A DNA stretch of 64,000 nucleotides from Lachnospiraceae bacterium. Lineage in GTDB: Bacteria; Bacillota; Clostridia; Lachnospirales; Lachnospiraceae. The notes under the pieces are model-generated. The model ran no database searches. It was not told the origin of the DNA and saw only the letters and a list, made by a program, of their open reading frames with translations. Shown one piece after another: positions 35,088 through 44,140 of the stretch. Both the position numbers and the translations under genes were made by a program. Position 1 is the stretch's first letter, and each line of letters starts with the position of its first letter. Where the stretch lies: assembly GCA_024403455.1 (NCBI GenBank), contig JAKSRR010000009.1, positions 40,970 through 104,969 of the forward strand. The letters are read 5' to 3'.

Positions 35088-36320
35088 TTACGGGTTGCAA
35101 CGTTTACAAGGAACATACCCCTCGGCAATGACTTTTTCTCTATCCCAATCTACAGGAAGCTTATTGTGTTCTGCCATCTCGCCTACGGAAGAACAGTTCG
35201 GATAATGAAATTTCCCTGTATTGGTATTAATTACATAGGTGCAGGTAAGTACTGGCTGTGATGGCGTAGACTCAGAATCCGGTACATTGCTCGAATCAGA
35301 GTCTGGCATAGATGGCTGGTCAGGTAAACGCTCTGGCACAGGCAATACGTCTGAATCTTTTTCTGCCAAGAGAGCTTCCTGACTTCCATCGGAAGCATTG
35401 GTTCCATCAGCATAATTAATGATTACTCCCGGCTGCGCGTTATAACAAAAGACACAGAAGCAGACCCCTTCTCCTACATCTTCCACACTCATGGCTTCCA
35501 TCAAGACACCTGTTGCCAAAAGATTATTTCCTTCGAAAATAGGCGTAACCCTGTAAAGCACGTGATTATCGGTCTTTTGTACATACTTCGCTACTTGTTC
35601 CTCAAAAGGGAGCATCCCTCTAACATTCAGATACCTTGTACCCGTAATCAGATTCCGTGTATTATCATTCTCACCTGATAATTGATAACCAATCAGATGG
35701 CACCTATTATACAAATACTTTCCATCTACAAAATCATACTTTGCCGTCTGCCAACCGCTGGGCTTAATCATACCAATCTCGCCGCGTTCCTCTGTCGGCA
35801 TAATCTCCACACAGATATTGGCATAGGTAATGCCACAGCGACCTAACTCATCTAAAGATGCATAGAACTCAAAGGGCGAAGTCGTAAGCTCTTCCTCCGT
35901 AAAGAAAGGCTTATTCCCATGAACAATGACATAGGGAAAATCCACGAAGACTGGTATGTCCTTCAATGAAAAACTTTCCTCCTGCCCTATTATCTTTTCA
36001 CCGGCTTCCCCTTCAGAATCTGACTCCTCTAGGGCTGGTACTTCTAAAGAATACTCCGACTCTCCTATGAAATCTGTCTCCTGCGAAGGTTCCCTCCCCT
36101 GTTGGCAGTCACTCTCCAGAAAACCACTCTCCTGCTGAGACTCGTTTTCCTGCTGAGACTCGCTTTCCTGCAAAGCCGCCGCTTCCTGCTGTTCTATCTG
36201 TATCTCTTCCCTTTCCTTAGAAGTATCTGGATTGCATCCAGCCATCCATAGAAGCAGTAACCAAAATGATAGTACCGGCAGCAATGTATTCAGTTTTCGT
36301 TTCCATTTCACTTTTTTCAT
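35088..36320 (-). CDS. DNA/RNA non-specific endonuclease, lipoprotein
   Basis: About 410 residues. A basic start and a hydrophobic stretch end in the lipobox WMAGC. A Gln/Glu/Ser-rich linker of repeated SQQE-like units (about 35-100) follows. The nuclease domain holds YNRCHLIGYQLSGENDNTRN (about 200-219), whose His and the Asn-rich follow-up match the DRGH-type site of EndA/NucA-like enzymes, here with RCHL. The C-terminal 55 residues (FHYPNCSSVGEM, then GYVPCKRCNP) form a small Ada-like Cys-binding module. The ATG at 36320 directly precedes KKVKWKRK and is preferred over the one at 36344, which would place seven residues before the signal. Likely extracellular DNA degradation or uptake. Confidence 0.87.
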   Translation of the reverse strand: MKKVKWKRKLNTLLPVLSFWLLLLWMAGCNPDTSKEREEIQIEQQEAAALQESESQQENESQQESGFLESDCQQGREPSQETDFIGESEYSLEVPALEESDSEGEAGEKIIGQEESFSLKDIPVFVDFPYVIVHGNKPFFTEEELTTSPFEFYASLDELGRCGITYANICVEIMPTEERGEIGMIKPSGWQTAKYDFVDGKYLYNRCHLIGYQLSGENDNTRNLITGTRYLNVRGMLPFEEQVAKYVQKTDNHVLYRVTPIFEGNNLLATGVLMEAMSVEDVGEGVCFCVFCYNAQPGVIINYADGTNASDGSQEALLAEKDSDVLPVPERLPDQPSMPDSDSSNVPDSESTPSQPVLTCTYVINTNTGKFHYPNCSSVGEMAEHNKLPVDWDREKVIAEGYVPCKRCNP

Positions 36321-36370
36321 AGACCCATTATCGCATAGCGGCATCTATAAAAAGCACCATAAACGCCCCT

Positions 36371-38620
36371 CTATTTCTCGTGAAGTTCTTTAATCGCTTC
36401 TGCCAGTTTAGGATTCTTTTTCTTAAGTTCCCCATACAGTTTCTTATGAAGGCTGTCCATATGCGCATAGGCCTCTGGATGCTGGGCGCGCATGCGTTTA
36501 CGCAGTTCACGTCGATGTTCTCTAAGACGACCTAGTGCACTGCTTCCCATTGCCCGCAAGTGTTCCTCACTTTCCATTCGTCTGACTTCAATTTCCCTTT
36601 CCAAACTCACTAATTCTTCCGGCGTAATCTTTTTCGTAACACTCAGTTCTTCCAGTTTTATCTCCAGATAATCCCAGAACTCATTCTCATCAAAACGCCC
36701 CAGCATGCCCCAGATAGTGTGCAGCCTTGCCTGTCCAAAAATCTTATTCACAATCTCCGTATAAGATATATCCTGCACCACCTCTCCCAAGGTCTCTGTT
36801 TCATGCAATTCCTGCTCAATCAACCTCGCTTCCTCCGATGCCAAACGCTCCAACCACTTCTCTGCATCTACACCAAATGCCCATTCTACTTCAACCAATT
36901 TTTCCAGTTCCTCATCCGGTTCAGCCACAGCACCTACCTGGCCACTTTCTTCCAATTCATAGGGCTTTTCAAATCCGGCATCACGAAGTGCCAGCGTAAT
37001 GGTTCTTCTCACATGATTTTCTTCAATTAACGTAGCTCCACCTAGACTTCGAATGGCATCATTCAGGGAACCCTCGTGTTCTGTAATGTAAAACCGTATT
37101 CCCTGTTTCATATAATTTCTAGCCATCACAATCAGTCTGTCAATGGCTGTAATATCAATACTGCTAATTCCTCTGGCATCCACAACAATACATTTCGTAT
37201 CCTCTTTTACTGCCCTTGCAATGTCATTTTGGAAACGATCTATATTCGCAAAGAACAGATTTCCTCCAAACCGATAAATCACGACATTCTTGATTGGTCG
37301 AGCATTTGAATTTCTCCCTAGAGAATAGAAATTCCCCTGTCCTGGAATTCTTCCTACAAGAGCTGTTGGCGGCGCCGTAGCACGAATGGCTACTTCACAG
37401 AAGGACAGAATGGTTCCCACCACTACGCCTCCCACAGTACCTAAAAAAAGCACACCAAAGAATGAAATCATAAAGATCATAAATTCATTTTTTCTAATTT
37501 TCCAAAGACGACCAGCCATCTTCATTTCCAGAATACCAACAAGTGCAGCCATGACAATACCTGTTAATACCGGCACAGGAAGATAGCTTAGTAGCGGCGT
37601 TGCAAACAGCAAAATCAGAAGCATGGTAACAGCTGCAGCAACAGACATGAGCTGAGATCTGCATCCAAAGGAATCTGTAATTCCGCTACGGGATACAGAA
37701 CCATTCACTGGACAGCAACCCACAATACCAGATGCTGCATTCATGGCTGCGTAGGCAACCAACTCCCTATTATGATTTAGTTTATCTCCATACTTTATGG
37801 CATAATTTCCGGAAGCTAGCAGCGTCTGTGCCATAATTACAATAGCAATGCTAAAGGATTGGGTAAAAATAAGTTGCGGATGTTCGGCTATGATTGTCAT
37901 GTCGGGAAGAGCAAATTGCGGAAGCCCCTTTGCCACCTCCGGCAAAAGTTTCACTCCATAGGTATCAACCTTACACACAACCTGAATCAGCCCTCCCACA
38001 ACCAAAAGCACCGCTGTCATGGGAATCCTTGGGCACAACCGCCTGCAAATCAAAATCACGAGGGTGGTTCCTAAACCAAGCCAAAAAGAAAGCTGGTGAA
38101 AATGCCCTGCCTCCTCAACAATATTATCCACTAGTTGTATAACATTTCCCACCCCGGGATTTCCACCAAACAATTTCGGTAATTGCATTAGAATAATAGT
38201 GCAGCCAACCCCTGAAATAAAACCACCCATCACAGGCATGGAAATGTATTTCACAATACGACCAAATCTAAAAACAGCAAAGAGAATAAACCACAACGCA
38301 ACTACCATTGCTATCACCGGCACAAAAGAAAGCGCTTCCCTACTTTCTGCCACAATGCCTAATTCTGCAAGCATAGAACCAACCATAACTGCTGGCATAG
38401 CATCTACACCTACTACAAACTGTCTAGAGGAAGTAATCAATCCAAAGACAAATATGGGCAATATAGATCCATATAAACCAAAGACCGCTGGCAATCCTGC
38501 AATCTGTGCATATCCCATGGAAATTGGTATGGATACAAGCGCTATCACAACACCTGCAAATATATCTTTTCCAAAATGAATCTCTTTGCGATTTTTAGAC
38601 AGCATGGATAATAAATTCAT
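36371..38620 (-). CDS. SulP-family anion transporter with STAS domain and long tail
   Basis: 749 residues. The membrane part (about 15-420) starts DIFAGVVIALVSIPISMGYAQIAG split over helix 1 and includes GCCPVNGSVSRSG (about 300), the SulP hallmark region. A STAS domain follows (about 440-550, VVDARGISSIDITAIDRLI). Beyond it come about 190 further residues, charged and helical (EELVSLEREIEVRRMESEEHLR, then HRRELRKRMRAQHPEAY), which are not part of the normal SulP architecture. SulP proteins move sulfate, bicarbonate or carboxylates; the ion here is unknown. It begins 4 bases after the GH43 gene and precedes the nuclease by 50 bases. Confidence 0.9.
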   Translation of the reverse strand: MNLLSMLSKNRKEIHFGKDIFAGVVIALVSIPISMGYAQIAGLPAVFGLYGSILPIFVFGLITSSRQFVVGVDAMPAVMVGSMLAELGIVAESREALSFVPVIAMVVALWFILFAVFRFGRIVKYISMPVMGGFISGVGCTIILMQLPKLFGGNPGVGNVIQLVDNIVEEAGHFHQLSFWLGLGTTLVILICRRLCPRIPMTAVLLVVGGLIQVVCKVDTYGVKLLPEVAKGLPQFALPDMTIIAEHPQLIFTQSFSIAIVIMAQTLLASGNYAIKYGDKLNHNRELVAYAAMNAASGIVGCCPVNGSVSRSGITDSFGCRSQLMSVAAAVTMLLILLFATPLLSYLPVPVLTGIVMAALVGILEMKMAGRLWKIRKNEFMIFMISFFGVLFLGTVGGVVVGTILSFCEVAIRATAPPTALVGRIPGQGNFYSLGRNSNARPIKNVVIYRFGGNLFFANIDRFQNDIARAVKEDTKCIVVDARGISSIDITAIDRLIVMARNYMKQGIRFYITEHEGSLNDAIRSLGGATLIEENHVRRTITLALRDAGFEKPYELEESGQVGAVAEPDEELEKLVEVEWAFGVDAEKWLERLASEEARLIEQELHETETLGEVVQDISYTEIVNKIFGQARLHTIWGMLGRFDENEFWDYLEIKLEELSVTKKITPEELVSLEREIEVRRMESEEHLRAMGSSALGRLREHRRELRKRMRAQHPEAYAHMDSLHKKLYGELKKKNPKLAEAIKELHEK

Positions 38621-38624
38621 ACAT

Positions 38625-39956
38625 CTACTTCATAAATACAAATTCTACCATTTCCAGTAACTGCTTTCCTTCGAAAGCATAACTGATCCAACTGGGTTCT
38701 ATTCCATGTTCCACAATAAAGTAAAGGGCATGACGACCGGTAATGTTTTCTACTTTTGTCTTATACAGGCCATCGCCGGTACCTATAGAAAGAACGCCAA
38801 CCTCTTTTCCATCGTTGGCATCATCCAGTAAAATACGCACCTTGCAGGGAGTTCCCATGCCCCGCACTTTCATGCAGAATGTAAGATGATCTCCTGTATA
38901 ATCATCCCCAAAATCAAAATACTTATAGCCTACGATACAGGCATCTGTAATATTTGTTACCACCCTTGTGAATAAATCTTTTTCAGTAACATAGCAACCG
39001 CCCTTTAGTACGCATGCAATCTCAGCAGGTGTAATCTGATAAGGATTTAGACTTTCCTCAAATCCAAGAGACGTCATTTCTACGGTTGGTATGGTTCCAT
39101 CCTCCAGAATTGATATTCTTTCCACACAGGCACGACGAGACATACAAGTGTTATTGGTCATTCGATGATAAAAAATGTACCATTGTCCATCAATACAACA
39201 AATAGAGCCATGATTATTGCCAGCTGGATAATCCTCGCCATTATCTACAATATATCCCCTGTAGATAAATGGCCCCTTAGGACTTTTAGCTGTCGCATAG
39301 GCTAGCCTGTTGCCTCTTCTAGGAGAATAGATTAAGTAATAGGTATCCCCTACCTTTCTTGGGGAACTAGCTTCATAAAACCTTCTCTCCTCCGGTATCT
39401 CCTGCCTGTCATCAATTACAGAATGCATATAACTACCAGGAAGTACATCACACATGGTTGCTGGATTCAATTCATTCATATTCGATGCTTCAAACCCATA
39501 ATACACATATACTTTTCCATCATCATCCACTAATACCCCTGCATCATTAAATATGCCATCATCCCCTACCTCTGTCTTCTCATCATAGATATATTGGGAG
39601 AGCAGCTGGAATGGTCCTTCCGGTTTATCAGAAACACCGATGGCTCCTTTGGATCCAACGATATATGCATAAAGATAATATTTCCCATCCTTTTCAACCA
39701 CATCAGGCGCATAAAGTTCACGATTGGTCCAAGGGGTATCTGCTTTCCTTTCCCCATCTCTGGTACGAAAACTATCCCCATGGCATTGCCATTCATTCAA
39801 ATTATGAATAGAGGCAGACCATACTTTTAACTTATAATCACAAAACTTATCTGTTCCTACTGTATCATGGGAACCATACAAATACACTCTGTCCCCAAAG
39901 ACTCTAGGCTCACCATCTGGAATATACTCCCACAAGGGCAAAATTGGATTCGGCAA
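38625..39956 (-). CDS. Glycoside hydrolase, GH43 family
   Basis: 443 residues, without a signal peptide, so intracellular. The five-bladed propeller begins NPILPLWEYIPDGEPRVFGD, with the catalytic-base Asp region PDGEPRVF (about 13), and contains ELYAPDVVEKDGKYYLYAY (about 78-96; the pKa-modulating Asp) and NDAGVLVDDDGKVYVYYG. The catalytic acid is expected in RRFYEASSPRKVGD (about 190-203). Members cleave arabinose or xylose side groups from plant polysaccharide fragments. The last 100 residues resemble a CBM6-like beta-sandwich (KYFDFGDDYTGDHLTF). It is directly ahead of the SulP gene. Confidence 0.88.
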   Translation of the reverse strand: MPNPILPLWEYIPDGEPRVFGDRVYLYGSHDTVGTDKFCDYKLKVWSASIHNLNEWQCHGDSFRTRDGERKADTPWTNRELYAPDVVEKDGKYYLYAYIVGSKGAIGVSDKPEGPFQLLSQYIYDEKTEVGDDGIFNDAGVLVDDDGKVYVYYGFEASNMNELNPATMCDVLPGSYMHSVIDDRQEIPEERRFYEASSPRKVGDTYYLIYSPRRGNRLAYATAKSPKGPFIYRGYIVDNGEDYPAGNNHGSICCIDGQWYIFYHRMTNNTCMSRRACVERISILEDGTIPTVEMTSLGFEESLNPYQITPAEIACVLKGGCYVTEKDLFTRVVTNITDACIVGYKYFDFGDDYTGDHLTFCMKVRGMGTPCKVRILLDDANDGKEVGVLSIGTGDGLYKTKVENITGRHALYFIVEHGIEPSWISYAFEGKQLLEMVEFVFMK

Positions 39957-40046
39957 TGTTTTTCTCCTTCATGCTTGTAATATAATGTTGGTGTCAAAAG
40001 GCAGATACACGAGATTTCGACCTGCTACGCACTCTCGCAATCTCTA

Positions 40047-40077
40047 AAACACCGTCTCCCCATATATGGAAAGACGG
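40047..40077 (-). terminator. Terminator of the GGDEF gene
   Basis: The minus strand has CCGTCT-ttcc-atat-ggggAGACGG, then TGTTTTAG, 8 bases past the stop codon. Confidence 0.8.
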
Positions 40078-40085
40078 CGCAAACA

Positions 40086-41738
40086 TTAATTCATACTATG
40101 GAACAATTTCTTTTCTTCATACATTCTATCGTCAGCGGTTTTGGATAGTTGCTCTATCGTACAGTGATCAAATTCAGAAGAACATACCATCCCCTTGGAA
40201 ATGGTGAATTCCGCCACGTAATCTCCACGCCACTTTCTTCGATATTTTTCCATATTTTGCAATGCACTCTTAACCGTTGTCTCGGTTCCTCTCAGTACCA
40301 CCTGGAATTCATCACCCCCCATACGATACACCTGTCCCACATTACAAAATGCTAGCTTTAGGCAATCTGCTGCAGCACAAATGATTTCGTCACCAGCCTG
40401 GTGTCCTAATGTATCATTAACATGTTTTAGATTGTTTACATCCAATCCAATAAACCATAAATCCTGTCCAATTTCGTCTTCGGAAATGCTTTCCACATTT
40501 TCCGCATATGCATTACGATTGAAAAGACCGGTTAGGTTATCCGTGTTGGACATTGTAATCAGATTCTCTTCCCATCGTTTAGAGTCATCTATATCCTGTG
40601 ATACAAATAGCACCTTTTCCAGTTTATCTTCTTTTTTTCCGATACGGATAAATCCAAAACGAAACCATCTATTATCTACATTAATGGCATCCATCTGAAT
40701 ATTACACGTATTGCGCATACGCTCTTCCAGCGTTGATAGAGTCGTAAAATCTTTGACAGACTCAAAGTGTTCCGCTGCAATTCTTTTACGCATTACTTCC
40801 CAAATAACTTCCTGACATTTTGCGAGGCCCTGCTCCTTTACTATCTCTCTTACATGTGCGCTAGAGCCAACCTCTTGAAAATTCCCGGTGGCAATCTCCA
40901 GCAAATGCATGGTGTCATAAATTTGCGCAATAGAGGTATTGATTAATTCCTTTTCCAGTAGTTTTTCATTGTACTCTGTAATATCCTGATGATATCCACG
41001 AATCATGATACCATTGCCATCATACTTCTGTTCCAGGACACCACCGCAACGAACCGTAATCACACCACGTGTTGGATGATGATATGGATAGATTACCTCT
41101 GCAGAATTACCGGCGCGCATCGCTTCTACACACTTTTCAACCTTTGAAACATACTCTTTATCAACACGATCAAACCAAAATCTGTAAGTCTCTTCTTCTG
41201 TTAATGGCTCTGTGAGTCCAATCAACACTGCCGCATTGGCATCCACTATAAAACGCGGTTCTCCTTCATCTAAAATGAAATACCAAAGTCCCATACTTGC
41301 ACCTGCAAGTATTTCCGTTGTCTCTTTATATAATTTCTCGGTCCTCTTAGCCTCAGTAATATCAACCATACTGCGCTGCAATATGGGGCGCCCATTTTCC
41401 CCCTCTAGTATACGCAACGTTCCAAAACAGTCGATTTCCTGGCCATCCTTATGAACAACACGATATTCACACTCAACTACTTCCGTAGTATTCTTATCCT
41501 TGAGTTCCTGTACCAGTTTCTGAATCACACCGGCATCCTTCGGAGCAACAGTGCCAGCAACACCATGGAAATTATCCGCTTGCATTTCCTCTAAACTATC
41601 ATAGCCAAGAATCTCAAGGGCGCGATCATTGACATATAAAATCTCATTTGTATCTAGCGTATACTGCAAAATTCCGCAGGACACACTGGCCAAATATCGA
41701 TCTAATTCTTGTCTTTTCTTTTCTGTTATATTATCCAT
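40086..41738 (-). CDS. PAS-domain diguanylate cyclase
   Basis: About 550 residues, soluble. PAS-type sensor domains are seen at about 15-125 (GILQYTLDTNEILYVNDRAL) and about 140-265 (MGLWYFILDEGEPRFIVDAN), a more divergent one at about 275-400 and the C-terminal GGDEF domain at about 395-545, with LTGLFNRNAYAE and the active-site YRMGGDEFQVVL. No RxxD inhibitory site stands ahead of GGDEF. It should make cyclic di-GMP in answer to an unknown signal. The ATG at 41738 has AAGGAG at 8 bases; the ATG two codons earlier is only 2 bases from it. A single-gene unit closed by its own terminator. Confidence 0.93.
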   Translation of the reverse strand: MDNITEKKRQELDRYLASVSCGILQYTLDTNEILYVNDRALEILGYDSLEEMQADNFHGVAGTVAPKDAGVIQKLVQELKDKNTTEVVECEYRVVHKDGQEIDCFGTLRILEGENGRPILQRSMVDITEAKRTEKLYKETTEILAGASMGLWYFILDEGEPRFIVDANAAVLIGLTEPLTEEETYRFWFDRVDKEYVSKVEKCVEAMRAGNSAEVIYPYHHPTRGVITVRCGGVLEQKYDGNGIMIRGYHQDITEYNEKLLEKELINTSIAQIYDTMHLLEIATGNFQEVGSSAHVREIVKEQGLAKCQEVIWEVMRKRIAAEHFESVKDFTTLSTLEERMRNTCNIQMDAINVDNRWFRFGFIRIGKKEDKLEKVLFVSQDIDDSKRWEENLITMSNTDNLTGLFNRNAYAENVESISEDEIGQDLWFIGLDVNNLKHVNDTLGHQAGDEIICAAADCLKLAFCNVGQVYRMGGDEFQVVLRGTETTVKSALQNMEKYRRKWRGDYVAEFTISKGMVCSSEFDHCTIEQLSKTADDRMYEEKKLFHSMN

Positions 41739-41881
41739 GCACATAACTCCTTATAATCACTTCAACTTCTATTATAGCAAAGAGTATTATGTAAATGTGA
41801 AAAGGCGGCATAATTATCGATTTTCGCTCAATAACTATACCGTCCTTCTAATAGAATAAAATAATGTGAAGCTGTTCCTAC

Positions 41882-42418
41882 TTAGTAATTCTCTTCATGA
41901 ACTTCAAAATAACTCTGGGGATGATTGCAAGTTGGGCATACTTCTGGAGCCTCGGTGCCAACTACAATGTGACCACAGTTGCGGCATTCCCATACCTTTA
42001 CTTCGCTCTTCTTAAATACTTCCTGCATTTCAATATTTTTAAGAAGCGCACGGTATCTTTCCTCATGATGCTTTTCAATGGCTGCAACCAATCGGAACTT
42101 CTTTGCCAACTCTGGAAAACCTTCTTCCTCAGCAGTCTTCGCAAAGCCCTCATACATATTGGTCCATTCAAAACTTTCCCCGTCAGCAGCCGCTTCTAAG
42201 TTCTCCTTGGTATCACCAATTCCATCTAATTCCTTAAACCATAACTTTGCATGTTCTTTCTCATTATCAGCAGTCTTCAAGAATAATGCAGCAATTTGCT
42301 CGTAACCTTCCTTCTTTGCCTTCGACGCAAAATAGGTGTACTTATTCCTTGCCTGGGACTCCCCTGCGAAGGCAGCCTCCAAATTCTTTTCTGTCTGGGT
42401 TCCAGCATACTTACTCAT
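41882..42418 (-). CDS. rbr: Rubrerythrin
   Basis: 178 residues from the ATG at 42418; GGAGG lies 8 bases upstream, while the longer frame would start with a TTG in the SD. The ferritin-like four-helix domain has its di-iron ligands in [12 protein letters not shown] (about 15), [12 protein letters not shown] (about 48-59) and [11 protein letters not shown] (about 117-127); a C-terminal rubredoxin domain has CRNCG (about 145) and CPTCN (about 163). It reduces hydrogen peroxide in anaerobes. Downstream partner of the superoxide reductase gene. Confidence 0.96.
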   Translation of the reverse strand: MSKYAGTQTEKNLEAAFAGESQARNKYTYFASKAKKEGYEQIAALFLKTADNEKEHAKLWFKELDGIGDTKENLEAAADGESFEWTNMYEGFAKTAEEEGFPELAKKFRLVAAIEKHHEERYRALLKNIEMQEVFKKSEVKVWECRNCGHIVVGTEAPEVCPTCNHPQSYFEVHEENY

Positions 42419-42463
42419 ATTCTCATCCTCCAAATATTATTTTATCTACCAGTAAATGCAATA

Positions 42464-42838
42464 TTACATTTCTTTCTTCCACAAACCATGAAGATTGCAA
42501 TATGCATACACTGCAATTACCTTTTCATTTTTGCCTAAGCAGAAACATACCTTCGGGGTACAACCAGGCTTCAGGTTTTTCTTCATACTTCCCTTGTCAG
42601 TCTCCACAAGCACCCATTCGATATAATGAGCATCCATCATAGGATGTTCCGCTTCTCCAATGCATACCTTTACCTCATCACAGCAGATCTGTACTGCAGG
42701 AACATGTTTTTCAACAGCTGCATCCACAGCTCCGGGAACGATTTCTTTCATGTTCTGCCCGCAGCAAACTGTGGGGACATTCGTTTCCTTAACGACTTCA
42801 ATAATTTTTCCACAGGTATCACACTTATAAAATTTCAT
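42464..42838 (-). CDS. dfx: Desulfoferrodoxin (superoxide reductase)
   Basis: 124 residues from ATG 42838 (AAGGAGGA 7 bases upstream). The N-terminal desulforedoxin-like site has CDTCG (about 6-10) and VCCGQN (about 25), and the catalytic iron centre has EKHVPAV (about 43), EHPMMDAHYIEWV (about 64-76) and the Cys/His of CNLHGLW (about 114). It reduces superoxide to peroxide, which rubrerythrin then removes. First gene of the two-gene oxygen-defence operon; a consensus promoter with a palindrome lies upstream. Confidence 0.95.
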   Translation of the reverse strand: MKFYKCDTCGKIIEVVKETNVPTVCCGQNMKEIVPGAVDAAVEKHVPAVQICCDEVKVCIGEAEHPMMDAHYIEWVLVETDKGSMKKNLKPGCTPKVCFCLGKNEKVIAVYAYCNLHGLWKKEM

Positions 42839-42892
42839 AGTCATTCCTCCTTATATTCGTTTTTGAAGTTGTTATTTTGTTTCTCTGTCCTT

Positions 42893-42927
42893 TTACAATA
42901 TTCTAAAGATGGCATATTTTATGTCAA
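42893..42927 (-). promoter_or_regulatory. Promoter of dfx-rbr with PerR-like palindrome
   Basis: On the minus strand TTGACA (42922-42927) and, after 16 bases, TAGAAT (42900-42905). A palindrome TTAGAATATTGTAA (42893-42906) covers the -10; it resembles PerR boxes (TTATAAT-N-ATTATAA) but lacks the central base. Confidence 0.6.
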
Positions 42928-42946
42928 TAAACATATGTAGCCATTT

Positions 42947-43375
42947 TTATACAAAAATAGGGTTCCCACCGGCATATCGTAGTCTCTCCAGTATACTTTC
43001 TACTTGACTTATAGCCTGCTGCACCTGCTTCTTCGCATTGGAGATTTTCGACTGCATCAGTACATCCACCACAAAACCATCAAAGAAAAAGTCAGCAAAA
43101 GACATAAATCCTCCAACATCAAAATTAGGAATATAATCATCCACATCATCCAGTTCCTGTTTAAATCGCATGAGGTCTGTTCGTGCCTGTTCCATATAGT
43201 AATTTGCATTATCCAGTTTAGAGTGTTTGATTAGGTTCGTGAAAAATCCACCACCGATTATATCAACCACGCCCCATCCACTGGCACTGTTTAAATACTT
43301 TTGCGCCTGCTTTAGACTAACTAATGCCGCTTCTCCTGCATTTACTGCTTCATATAATTCCTGTTCGTAATTCAT
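42947..43375 (-). CDS. Conserved hypothetical helical protein
   Basis: 142 residues. Mostly amphipathic helix, with no signal peptide. A Gly-rich break (GWGVVDIIGGGFFTNLIKHSK, about 33-53) separates two helix pairs, and a hydrophobic, aromatic stretch (VGGFMSFADFFFDGFVVDVLM, about 86-106) may insert in or touch membrane. The motif HSKLDNANYY followed by a second similar SKISNAKKQV suggests an internal repeat. I recognise no function. It lies upstream of the dfx-rbr promoter as its own unit. Confidence 0.75.
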   Translation of the reverse strand: MNYEQELYEAVNAGEAALVSLKQAQKYLNSASGWGVVDIIGGGFFTNLIKHSKLDNANYYMEQARTDLMRFKQELDDVDDYIPNFDVGGFMSFADFFFDGFVVDVLMQSKISNAKKQVQQAISQVESILERLRYAGGNPIFV

Positions 43376-43515
43376 ACGCTACCCTCCTACCTTCTATTCA
43401 AGATGCGTTTTCGTTACCTACTCATTATAAAATAGAGTTATCCGAGACTTCCGCAGGAAATCCACCAACATTTTTGTCAAAACATGGGATATATCCATGA
43501 ATCACTTTCTCCCTT

Positions 43516-43545
43516 TTGTGTCCAGGGCCTACATAATGGTATAAT
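43516..43545 (+). promoter_or_regulatory. Promoter of the plus-strand HTH gene
   Basis: TTGTGT (43516-43521), an 18-base spacer and a perfect TATAAT (43540-43545). A small inverted repeat, TGCGTG-gaaat-CACGCA (43572-43588), lies between promoter and start and could be an operator. Confidence 0.5.
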
Positions 43546-43628
43546 TTATTGGTGTGTGTTAGGAGTTTTCTTGCGTGGAAATCACGCAGAAACATATATA
43601 TCTACTATATTGAAAATCGAGGAAAATT

Positions 43629-44129
43629 ATGGCTGAAGAATCTGTTTATAGAAGAATTCGAAAGAATATGGACGAGAAGAACTCCCTAGATGATATTTCG
43701 CTAAAGACAGGTATCCCCAAGGACACCTTAGGGGATATTGAACGCGGCTATCGAAAGCCCGCTCCAGAAGATGTGGTCGTCCTTTCTGATGCTTACGATA
43801 ACAAAAGGCTCTGCAGATGGTACTGTGCCAGCGAGTGCCCTGTTGGTCAGCGTCTCGGACTTCCCAAGGTGGATGGTCTTGAAAAAGAACAGTTGGGGCT
43901 CATCGCCTTATCTCTCATTGATAGCATCAACTCATTGCAAAAAGTAAATATTGAACGAGTTGTTGAAATTTCCAAAGATGGACTCATTGATGTTACCGAA
44001 ACCGATGACTATACAACACTCAAAAAGAGTCTTCGAAAGATTTCAAAAGCCTATAATGCACTTCTCCGTTGGGAAGAAGACGGAAATATCATTGGCTGTG
44101 AAGTTCCAAAAGATAAGGATGAGGAGTAA
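43629..44129 (+). CDS. XRE-like helix-turn-helix protein
   Basis: 166 residues and the only convincing gene on the plus strand. The N-terminal HTH is seen as SLDDISLKTGIPKDTLGDIERGYRKP (split, about 18-44), the Cro/CI style with ERG turn. A Cys pair region LCRWYCASECPVGQRLG (about 61-77) follows, possibly a metal site, then a helical domain (LGLIALSLIDSINSLQKVN). It points towards the AlkZ-like gene, and the two share a terminator. Target genes are unknown; autoregulation by the small inverted repeat upstream is possible. Confidence 0.85.
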   Translation: MAEESVYRRIRKNMDEKNSLDDISLKTGIPKDTLGDIERGYRKPAPEDVVVLSDAYDNKRLCRWYCASECPVGQRLGLPKVDGLEKEQLGLIALSLIDSINSLQKVNIERVVEISKDGLIDVTETDDYTTLKKSLRKISKAYNALLRWEEDGNIIGCEVPKDKDEE

Positions 44130-44140
44130 CCCTCATCCTT
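44115..44140. terminator. Bidirectional terminator
   Basis: A perfect 10-bp stem AAGGATGAGG / CCTCATCCTT with a 6-base loop lies between two convergent genes. T-rich sequence follows on the plus strand, and the stem ends in AA/TT on both sides. Confidence 0.85.
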
